Positions 1-5,608 of a stretch of 9,830 nt of DNA are shown here, in pieces. A program made the translations under genes and the position numbers. Where the stretch lies: positions 1-9,830 of the forward strand of contig CAMLFX010000104.1 in assembly GCA_946479435.1 (NCBI GenBank), written 5' to 3'. Each line of letters opens with the position of its first letter. The stretch's first letter is position 1. The DNA is from an uncultured Sphingobacteriales bacterium (GTDB lineage: Bacteria; Bacteroidota; Bacteroidia; Chitinophagales; Chitinophagaceae). The notes under the pieces were generated by a model. The model worked only from the letters and a program-made list of their open reading frames with translations, had not been told where the DNA came from and searched no databases.

Positions 1-170
1 TCATCTTCTTTATTTGCTGCTGCCTTTTTAGGAGCTGCTTTCTTTGCTGCTGCCTTTTTAGGAGCCTCTTTCTTTGCTGCTGCCTTTTTAGGAGCTGCTT
101 TCTTTGCTGCTGCCTTTTTAGGAGCCGCTTTTTTGGCCGCAGCTTTTTTAGGAGCTGCTTTTTTTGCTGT
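1..170. repeat. 30-bp in-frame tandem repeat, about 5.5 copies
   Basis: The motif TTTTTAGGAG recurs with exact 30-base spacing; its GGAG starts at 31, 61, 91, 121 and 151. Units between about 10 and 120 are nearly identical, while those from 121 to 170 have diverged at synonymous positions (for example GGCCGCAGC in place of TGCTGCTGCC). On the minus strand each unit encodes ten residues of the AAPKKAAAKK repeat. Because the period is a multiple of three, gain or loss of units keeps the frame. Confidence 0.9.
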
Positions 171-176
171 TGCCAT
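1..176 (-). CDS. Lys/Ala/Pro-rich histone H1-tail-like protein (3' end outside window)
   Basis: The reading frame starts at the ATG read from 176 down to 174 and runs off the window, so only the first 58 residues are visible. After a short MAT start the protein is almost entirely a ten-residue repeat, AAPKKAAAKK, with one Ala-to-Glu change, and it ends in view with NKED. Such strongly basic Ala/Lys/Pro tracts resemble the C-terminal tails of eukaryotic H1 and of bacterial H1-like and HU-tail proteins, which bind DNA or RNA non-specifically. A nucleoid or nucleic-acid binding role is therefore an inference from composition; no folded domain is visible in this fragment. The start is supported by an in-frame TAA 18 bases upstream (195-197) with no other ATG between. 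No Shine-Dalgarno motif is seen. It lies 54 bases downstream of rpmA on the same strand and may be partly co-transcribed. Confidence 0.65.
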   Translation of the reverse strand, partial: MATAKKAAPKKAAAKKAAPKKAAAKKAAPKKAAAKKEAPKKAAAKKAAPKKAAANKED

Positions 177-219
177 AAACTGTGAATTTAAGGGTTAAAA
201 AAAAACCTTATGGCAAAAT

Positions 220-243
220 CGCCGAGCGGGTTAGGCTTCGGCG
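220..243 (-). terminator. Hairpin overlapping the rpmA stop codon, possible weak terminator
   Basis: CGCCGA (220-225) pairs with TCGGCG (238-243), and two further GC pairs form if T237 is bulged, leaving a seven-base loop that contains the rpmA stop codon region. On the minus strand the stem is followed by ATTTTG and, about 14 bases later, by a run of nine T (197-205). The stem is GC-rich and well placed for an rpmA terminator. However, the adjacent T-run is short and the stem overlaps coding sequence, so termination may be partial, with read-through into the downstream basic-repeat gene. Confidence 0.4.
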
Positions 244-500
244 ATTGCTGATACTTCTTTTACAGACACTAATGTCTTAGTGCGGGTCTTACGAAACTCC
301 ACAATACCATCAACCAGCGAGAAAATGGTAAAATCTCTACCAAGTCCTACGTTTGTACCGGGATGATATACTGTACCACGCTGACGAACAATTATATTGC
401 CTGATATAGCAGGCTGACCACCGTATATTTTAACACCAAGACGCTTACTCTGGGAGTCGCGGCCGTTCTTTACACTGCCTTCACCTTTTTTATGTGCCAT
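231..500 (-). CDS. rpmA: 50S ribosomal protein L27 (bL27)
   Basis: This is an 89-residue protein of normal bL27 length. It begins [16 protein letters not shown] and carries the family landmarks: the basic flexible N-terminus, [12 protein letters not shown] at about residues 18-29, and [17 protein letters not shown] at about 36-52. bL27 sits in the large subunit, where its N-terminal tail reaches toward the peptidyl-transferase centre. Here the Met-Ala-His start matches forms that need no N-terminal processing, unlike Firmicutes L27, which carries a cleaved leader. It follows rplU by 37 bases on the same strand, the arrangement conserved in most bacteria, and is presumably expressed from the rplU promoter. 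No Shine-Dalgarno sequence is seen upstream. Confidence 0.98.
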   Translation of the reverse strand: MAHKKGEGSVKNGRDSQSKRLGVKIYGGQPAISGNIIVRQRGTVYHPGTNVGLGRDFTIFSLVDGIVEFRKTRTKTLVSVKEVSAIAEA

Positions 501-537
501 TGCTAAACTTAACTATTTACGAATTTACAAATTAAAA

Positions 538-834
538 TTAAATAATTTCATTTATTTTGATCTTCGTCAGGTATTGACGGTGACCATTCATTTTCTGATA
601 ACCTTTACGGCGTTTCTTCTTGAATACAATTACTTTATCACCTTTCAGGTGGTCGAGGATTTCAGCTTGTACTTTAGATGAACCGGCAAAGGTGAGTTTA
701 CCTTCTTTACCCGTCATCACAACATCTGAAAATTCAACTTTATCGCCTACATTACCTGTCAGGCGGTGTACAAACAATTCATCATCCTTCTGTACTTTGA
801 ATTGTTGGCCGGCTATACTTACTATCGCAAACAT
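538..834 (-). CDS. rplU: 50S ribosomal protein L21 (bL21)
   Basis: This 98-residue protein matches the usual bL21 length. The N-terminus MFAIVSIAGQQFKVQKDD is the typical strand-rich start of the family. The C-terminal part VIVFKKKRRKGYQKMNGHRQ (about residues 68-87) is the highly conserved basic 23S rRNA-binding segment, followed by YLTKIKINEI. It is the first gene of the rplU-rpmA pair. The start is well fixed: an AGGAG lies four bases upstream and a promoter sits at 857-889, giving a leader of only about 15 bases. That leaves no room for a structured L21 leader of the kind known in other phyla. Confidence 0.98.
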   Translation of the reverse strand: MFAIVSIAGQQFKVQKDDELFVHRLTGNVGDKVEFSDVVMTGKEGKLTFAGSSKVQAEILDHLKGDKVIVFKKKRRKGYQKMNGHRQYLTKIKINEII

Positions 835-838
835 GACG

Positions 839-843
839 CTCCT
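839..843 (-). promoter_or_regulatory. Shine-Dalgarno AGGAG of rplU
   Basis: On the minus strand TTTTAGGAGCGTC immediately precedes the rplU ATG, placing AGGAG four bases from the start codon. None of the other starts I could check in this window has a comparable motif, which fits the rarity of Shine-Dalgarno initiation in Bacteroidota. This site supports the chosen rplU start. Confidence 0.6.
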
Positions 844-856
844 AAAATATTTTGCG

Positions 857-889
857 CAAAGTTAATACAGTTTTTTCATTTTAAACAAA
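857..889 (-). promoter_or_regulatory. Bacteroidota-type promoter of rplU-rpmA
   Basis: On the minus strand TTTG (889-886) is followed, after 21 bases, by TAACTTTG (864-857). This is an exact match to the Bacteroidota housekeeping -33/-7 consensus TTTG and TAnnTTTG. Transcription would start near 850, about 15 bases before the rplU ATG. The position, orientation and match to both elements make this the best promoter in the window. Confidence 0.75.
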
Positions 890-939
890 TAAAAATTTCA
901 TTTTATAAAATTTGATTCTGCTTTTATATTAGCTTTCTT

Positions 940-2208
940 ATGCCCATCGATACCAGATCAACCTATATCAGCACTTTTTTTACCGCCTTATGCTATGGCC
1001 TTGGCTTGTACCTTATACAGATATTTCTATACAAATGTGGTATGCTACCCTATTTTCCTGAAAGAGGTTCACTGACGAATTGGGATGGTATTTTTTATTA
1101 CAGTATAGTACACGAAGGATATAGCTACAACAATTGGGTAAGTAACACTGGGTTTTGCGTCATGTTTCCCTGGATATGGAAATTGAGCCATTTAGGCGTT
1201 TATGGTATATGCTTGCTTAATATTACTCTTTTCGCATTGGGGTTTAGTCTTTTATGCAGGTTGATGAAGCCTTCAATTAGTGAGCAATGGTTGTGGCTGA
1301 GTACTCCATCGCTATATTTTGCATTTATACCCTATCCTGAAGCACTTTTCTTTTTATTCATTACAATAGCGCTTTATGGTATGCAGTATAACAAACGTTA
1401 CTTAGTGTGGGTAGCATTATGCTGCTCGGCGCTCACGCGTATGAATATTGTATGCCTGGTACCCACATTTATACTTGCCGAGATAATAACAAACGACCGG
1501 AAGCGCTGGTTACACTCAATTGCAATAGCTTTTTTGAATTATTGCCTGCCGCTTTTTATAGGAGTTACCATCTTTGTGCTGTATCAATACAAAAGAACAG
1601 GTGTCTGGTTTGCATATTTTATAAAACAGCGCACAATATGGCAGCGGGTATTTTCTTTACCCAGGCTTCCTTTCCAGGTAGCCAGCGGGCCGGCTACTTT
1701 ATGGATAAATGCGCTTGCGCTTTTTGTAAGTTTACTTGCTCTGGTTTTTATATGCATCTTATTTATCAATTGGGTAAGAAATAACAAACAGGCAAATAAA
1801 TTGTATGTCCTCTCTAACCTCTATCTTTTATTCTCAGCTTTATTAATTGTTTTTTATAACCCTAAGTGGGGAGGAAGCGGTACTACCAATGTAATAGGCG
1901 CACACAGATACATTCTTGTATCACCTTTCTTTTTTATTTTTCTACAACATGCTACCAATAATAAACAATACAAAATATTGCACTTTATATGCGTGCTAAT
2001 TGCCGCTAATACATTTTGGCTGGCCTTTGGCTCTTATTTGCATATACAAGAGTTCTTATTTTTCAACTTTAATACACTTATCATATTATGTTATATGGCG
2101 GTGGCCAATAAAAAAATAACATGGACTTCAATAACGTTGATCGCTGTAAACGTTTTGCTGCAAATAATGTTAATGCAGCGTTTCTTAGGCAACCTGAGCA
2201 TTGACTAA
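940..2208 (+). CDS. PIG-V-like GT-C membrane glycosyltransferase
   Basis: This 422-residue, strongly hydrophobic protein has roughly ten predicted membrane segments from about residue 12 to 412. The first extracytoplasmic loop carries NWDGIFYYSIVHEGY (47-61) followed by MFPWIW (75-80), which resembles the WDxxxYxxIaxxGY...FFPLyP signature of PIG-V-like mannosyltransferases. Asp49 would be the catalytic or metal-binding acid expected in GT-C enzymes. Further PIG-V-like landmarks are PYPEALFFLFITIALY (131-146), ALTRMNIV (164-171) and GAHRYILVSPFFF (320-332). Such enzymes transfer a sugar from a polyprenyl-phosphate donor on the outer face of the inner membrane; the sugar and acceptor here are unknown. 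It is divergent from rplU. TAGCTTTC at 930-937 resembles a -7 element but lies too close to the ATG for an ordinary leader. The family call is moderate, the GT-C membrane nature firmer. Confidence 0.7.
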   Translation: MPIDTRSTYISTFFTALCYGLGLYLIQIFLYKCGMLPYFPERGSLTNWDGIFYYSIVHEGYSYNNWVSNTGFCVMFPWIWKLSHLGVYGICLLNITLFALGFSLLCRLMKPSISEQWLWLSTPSLYFAFIPYPEALFFLFITIALYGMQYNKRYLVWVALCCSALTRMNIVCLVPTFILAEIITNDRKRWLHSIAIAFLNYCLPLFIGVTIFVLYQYKRTGVWFAYFIKQRTIWQRVFSLPRLPFQVASGPATLWINALALFVSLLALVFICILFINWVRNNKQANKLYVLSNLYLLFSALLIVFYNPKWGGSGTTNVIGAHRYILVSPFFFIFLQHATNNKQYKILHFICVLIAANTFWLAFGSYLHIQEFLFFNFNTLIILCYMAVANKKITWTSITLIAVNVLLQIMLMQRFLGNLSID

Positions 2209-2234
2209 TTAAGAAGGTTTAGCCACATTAATCG

Positions 2235-2400
2235 GTGATAAAATCGTTTCTACCGAACAGTAGCTATGCCTCAACAGCTATAGAGACTACAAACAAATGT
2301 TCTTTAGCAAGAGCAAAACAAGCGAATCTTACAATCACACCTCCATGTAGACTGTGCAGGTAGCACCGTAAAGCATATCTTAGCTATCACAATTAGGGCA
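2235..2400 (+). pseudogene. Possible decayed duplicate of the GH3 gene 5' end
   Basis: The 195-bp gap between the two glycosyltransferase genes contains GATAAAATCGTTTCT (2237-2251), identical to the GH3 gene at 4110-4124. Collinear weaker matches follow: TATGCCTCAACAG at 2265 against TATGCAGCAATAG at 4135, ACAAGCGAATCTT near 2318 against ACAGGCAATTCTT near 4193, and CAGGTA at 2357 against 4223. The offsets from the shared 15-mer are similar in the two copies (for example 88 and 90 bases to AATCTT/AATTCTT). Read from the GTG at 2235, the frame gives IKSFL, as in the GH3 N-terminus, then SLARAKQANL where GH3 has TALADQQAIL, and stops at 2361-2363. It could be an ancient partial duplication or a chance 15-mer in AT-rich DNA; I did this alignment by eye. 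Confidence 0.35.
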
Positions 2401-2403
2401 CTA

Positions 2404-3942
2404 ATGAAATTTATAACCTATTGGTCTGCGTTGGCCTTTATAGCTCTGCTGGTATTGATGAGTGGTATATACTACAGCCAGCAAATACATTTTTGGCCCC
2501 AGGGTATACATGACTGGGCCCAGGCCGATCGCCTGTCGCTGGCCATAAGTTTCTACGATCACGGCATGGACTTTTTTCACCCCCGCACGCACAATATTTA
2601 TTCAACTGATGGTATAACCGGGGTAGAACTACCGTTGCAAAGTTATTTAGCTGCCATTGGTGGTAAAATATTGGGACGCAATCATATCAGCGCCTGCTTC
2701 CGCCTATTAGATATCATTATTACCTGTACAGGATTGCTGTTTTTATTCCTGGCATGTTACAAGGCCACGAAAGATTTTGTATTCAGTATTTTCCCGGCGT
2801 TGTTCATATACATGTCACCTATACTTATTTACTACACCTGCAACTATGTACCCGATAGCGCAGCTTGTGCATTGACCTTCATTAGTTTTTATTACATTAT
2901 TGATTATACAAATACCAATAACTCACGCAAATTAGTATGGGCAATATTTATACTTACGCTATCCTCGCTCATCAAGACATCGGAAGTTATATACTTGCTA
3001 GGGTTTCTCGGTTATGTTTCATTTCAACGTATAGCAAAATCAAATAATTTTAATAAAAAAGAAAACCGGGCATTTATTGTTGTTGCAGTAATAGGCTTGG
3101 GGCTAATAGCACTACAATATACTTACAACCAATATTTGAATACTAAATATAACAGCACTGTATTCCTGGCCAAACCTAATCCATTTCGAGATTGGCAGCA
3201 TGCAAACTATTTTTTTACTGCCAGCTTTAAACATGTATGGATGAAAGAATACCTGTTACTAGCACAATACCCACTGTTTGTAGCAATAGTTGTAGTAGGT
3301 ATTATGCTTCTATACCGTGAACTAAACGGAAGGAGACAATTACGCCTGCTGTTATTCTTTTTAGTTGGTACAGCCTGTGTTACCTATTTGATGGGTGGAC
3401 AAATGCTGAACCATGATTATTATGCCGTATCGATGTACATACCTTTATGGGCATTTGCACTTATAGTATGCACCATCGCCTTCCGGAAGTACATTACACA
3501 AGCAGATGGACTTAAGCTGTCGCGTGCGGGTGTGCTAAGTGCTCTGCTCATTTGCTTTTTCTTTGCCGACTACCATAGTCATCAGCGATTGCAATTAGGT
3601 TACATTGGTTATTCTCCTTCTCAGCCATTATGGTTTGTAGACGGCAAGAAACTTTTTAATGAGCTGCGCATACCCGCTGATGAACGTATTATAGTATTGA
3701 ACGAAGATGCACCAAATACTGCGCTTATATACTTTGACCGGCGTGGCTACCATGTGCCTCCTGCAGTGATGCACAATGGTAGCTGGCTAAAAGCATTTGC
3801 AAAAAAATTGAATGTGCGTACTATAGTGTACGATAATAGCTTTCCTAATAACACTATTAATGCAGATGGAAGCTTTGAGCAAAACTTTGCCTGGATAGGT
3901 AGCGATGACAGAATAAGTGTGTACCAACTAAAGAATAAATAA
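2404..3942 (+). CDS. ArnT/PMT-like GT-C membrane glycosyltransferase
   Basis: This 512-residue protein has an N-terminal membrane anchor (about 7-24), then a large extracytoplasmic loop with HDWAQADRLSLAISFYDHGM (36-55). That loop matches the HEWRQADxxxxAxxFyehG pattern of the ArnT/PMT-2 (RgtA/GT39/GT83-like) superfamily, with Asp37 and Asp42 as candidate catalytic or metal acids. ELPLQSYLAAIGGKILG (75-91) continues the family pattern. Several membrane helices follow up to about 390, with NHDYYAVSMYIPL (336-348) in a late loop and a soluble C-terminal region of about 110 residues (405-512). It is probably a lipid-linked-sugar-dependent transferase in the inner membrane; donor and acceptor are not deducible. 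The ATG is the only plausible start: its frame is open back to the TAG at 2305-2307 but holds no ATG, GTG or TTG. TATCTTAG (2376-2383) is a candidate -7 element without a good -33. Confidence 0.75.
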   Translation: MKFITYWSALAFIALLVLMSGIYYSQQIHFWPQGIHDWAQADRLSLAISFYDHGMDFFHPRTHNIYSTDGITGVELPLQSYLAAIGGKILGRNHISACFRLLDIIITCTGLLFLFLACYKATKDFVFSIFPALFIYMSPILIYYTCNYVPDSAACALTFISFYYIIDYTNTNNSRKLVWAIFILTLSSLIKTSEVIYLLGFLGYVSFQRIAKSNNFNKKENRAFIVVAVIGLGLIALQYTYNQYLNTKYNSTVFLAKPNPFRDWQHANYFFTASFKHVWMKEYLLLAQYPLFVAIVVVGIMLLYRELNGRRQLRLLLFFLVGTACVTYLMGGQMLNHDYYAVSMYIPLWAFALIVCTIAFRKYITQADGLKLSRAGVLSALLICFFFADYHSHQRLQLGYIGYSPSQPLWFVDGKKLFNELRIPADERIIVLNEDAPNTALIYFDRRGYHVPPAVMHNGSWLKAFAKKLNVRTIVYDNSFPNNTINADGSFEQNFAWIGSDDRISVYQLKNK

Positions 3943-3991
3943 GTTGCAATACTAGATCTCCGACTAATTTATTGCATGTAAACTTACTCCC

Positions 3992-4021
3992 TTAGGCACT
4001 TATTACCGGATAAGTTCCTAA
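3992..4021. other. 30-bp imperfect inverted repeat between glycosyltransferase and GH3 genes
   Basis: TTAGG (3992-3996) and ACTTAT (3998-4003) pair with ATAAGT (4010-4015) and CCTAA (4017-4021), giving eleven base pairs around a single C/T mismatch and a six-base loop. As RNA, a further U-G pair would leave an ACCG tetraloop. No T-run follows on either strand, so it is not a textbook intrinsic terminator. It lies 50 bases past the upstream stop codon and about 84 before the GH3 start, so it could stabilise the upstream mRNA 3' end or act as a protein-binding site. Confidence 0.45.
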
Positions 4022-4104
4022 TGTCTGGACAAATAAATGGTGTTGTTCGACTTTTTACGAAAATATGATTCCGTACCTTTACCTTCCCATTATAAAATAT
4101 GGTA

Positions 4105-5604
4105 ATGAAGATAAAATCGTTTCTGGCCAAACCTTATGCAGCAATAGTAAACAGCCGCATAAAAAAGAATATGGCCACTGCCCTGGCCGACCAACAGGCA
4201 ATTCTTCAACAGCTATTAAAGACAGGTACTAAAACAGTATTTGGGAAAGACCACCATTTTGCTGCAGTAAAAGAATATAACGAATATAGTAAAGCAGTAC
4301 CCATACGCGACTATGAAGCTTATAAAAGCTATATAGAGCAAATAAAAAACGGTGCGCAAAATGTACTTTGGAAAGGCAGGCCCATGTATTTTGCAAAAAC
4401 ATCGGGCACAACAAGTGGTGTAAAATATATACCGATAACTAAAGACTCTATACACAACCATATAGATACTGCTAAAGATGCCCTGCTGTGCTACATGTCG
4501 GAAAGCGGCAATACATCTTTTGCTGATGGCAAAATGATATTCCTCTCAGGCTCGCCGGAATTAGAAAGAGTAGGAGGCATACCTACCGGAAGACTTAGTG
4601 GTATTGTCAACCATTTTGTACCTGGATATCTGCGCCGAAATCAATTGCCTTCTTATGAAACTAACTGCATAGAAGACTGGGAAACAAAACTGGATAAAAT
4701 TGTTGCTGAAACTATTACCCAGGACATGACGCTTATTAGCGGCATACCCCCATGGATGCAGATGTATTTCGATTGGTTGTATGAACGGAGTGATGGAAAA
4801 AAAATAAAAGACTTGTTCCCCAACCTGCAAGTGATAGTGCATGGAGGTGTAAACTTTGAACCCTATAAAGCCAAACTATTTGAAAGCATAGGCGCAAAGG
4901 TTGATGCAATTGAAACCTTCCCTGCATCAGAAGGCTTCTTCGCCTTCCAGGACACGCTTGACCAGGAAGGCCTATTGCTAAATACTAACTCAGGCATATT
5001 CTTCGAATTTATACCGGCGGGTGAAATATTTGACGAACACCCCACAAGGCTTTCGCTGGCCGACGTGAAGATTGGCGAAAACTATGCGCTGATAGTAAAC
5101 AGTAATGCCGGGTTATGGGGATACAATATTGGCGATACAGTGCGCTTTGTAAGCATCGATCCATATAGAATTGTGGTAACGGGCCGCATCAAGCATTATA
5201 TCTCTGCTTTTGGCGAACATGTTATTGGGGAAGAAGTAGAGCATGCATTGCTGCAGGCATCTAAAGAACACAATGCACATATTACCGAATTTACCGTAGC
5301 ACCTATGATACAAAACAATGAGGGTTTACCTTATCATGAATGGTTTATTGAATTTGAACAGGCACCTGACAACCTCGCTGACTTTGCATTAGCAATAGAT
5401 GCGCATTTGCGAAAAAAGAATATTTACTATAACGACCTGATTGCCGGCGGCATATTGCAACCACTTAAGATACGCAGTCTCAAAAAACAGAGCTTTATTG
5501 AGTATATGAAGTCTATAGGCAAGCTGGGTGGGCAAAACAAAGTACCAAGGCTTAGCAACGACAGGCAACTCGCTGATAGCATCAGCAAATGGACGATTGA
5601 CTAA
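4105..5604 (+). CDS. GH3 auxin-responsive promoter family (acyl-adenylating, acyl-acid amido synthetase-like) protein
   Basis: This 499-residue cytosolic protein belongs to the GH3 family of the ANL adenylating superfamily. It carries the P-loop-like TSGTTSGVKYIP (about 99-110), the GH3 motif ETFPASEGF (270-278) that contacts ATP/AMP, and LWGYNIGDTVRF (337-348) with the conserved Gly-Asp. The C-terminal subdomain begins near TGRIKHYISAFGEHV (359-373), and the tail is GGQNKVPRL (475-483). Plant GH3 enzymes adenylate acyl acids such as auxin or jasmonate and conjugate them to amino acids. Bacterial members lack a settled substrate, so the reaction here is inferred only as carboxylate adenylation. 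I chose the ATG at 4105, giving MKIKSFLAKP as in other bacterial GH3 starts; an in-frame ATG at 4099 would add Met-Val. Its stop codon faces that of the S41 protease across 4 bp. Confidence 0.9.
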   Translation: MKIKSFLAKPYAAIVNSRIKKNMATALADQQAILQQLLKTGTKTVFGKDHHFAAVKEYNEYSKAVPIRDYEAYKSYIEQIKNGAQNVLWKGRPMYFAKTSGTTSGVKYIPITKDSIHNHIDTAKDALLCYMSESGNTSFADGKMIFLSGSPELERVGGIPTGRLSGIVNHFVPGYLRRNQLPSYETNCIEDWETKLDKIVAETITQDMTLISGIPPWMQMYFDWLYERSDGKKIKDLFPNLQVIVHGGVNFEPYKAKLFESIGAKVDAIETFPASEGFFAFQDTLDQEGLLLNTNSGIFFEFIPAGEIFDEHPTRLSLADVKIGENYALIVNSNAGLWGYNIGDTVRFVSIDPYRIVVTGRIKHYISAFGEHVIGEEVEHALLQASKEHNAHITEFTVAPMIQNNEGLPYHEWFIEFEQAPDNLADFALAIDAHLRKKNIYYNDLIAGGILQPLKIRSLKKQSFIEYMKSIGKLGGQNKVPRLSNDRQLADSISKWTID

Positions 5605-5608
5605 GCTT

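Noticed and set aside
1..170. Regularly spaced repeats that could suggest a CRISPR array
   Set aside because: The 30-base units are contiguous with no unique spacers, and they encode a regular decapeptide in one open frame.
1407..1784. 125-residue open frame inside the PIG-V-like gene on the same strand
   Set aside because: It is fully contained in a well-supported membrane protein gene in another frame, and its translation has no recognisable domain.
2209..2403. tRNA or small structured RNA in the gap between the glycosyltransferases
   Set aside because: I see no cloverleaf arms, no T-loop consensus and no convincing long stem; similarity to the GH3 5' end is the only pattern.
4074..4081. 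TACCTTTA as a -7 element for the GH3 gene
   Set aside because: The nearest TTG (4043-4045) is 28 bases upstream, too far, and there is no TTTG at the 21-base spacing.
4216..5313. Several short antisense open frames within the GH3 gene
   Set aside because: They are shadows of the coding strand, with low-complexity Phe/Tyr-rich translations and no start signals.
5605..5608. Terminator between the convergent GH3 and protease genes
   Set aside because: Only 4 bp separate the stop codons and no hairpin with a T-run is visible around them.
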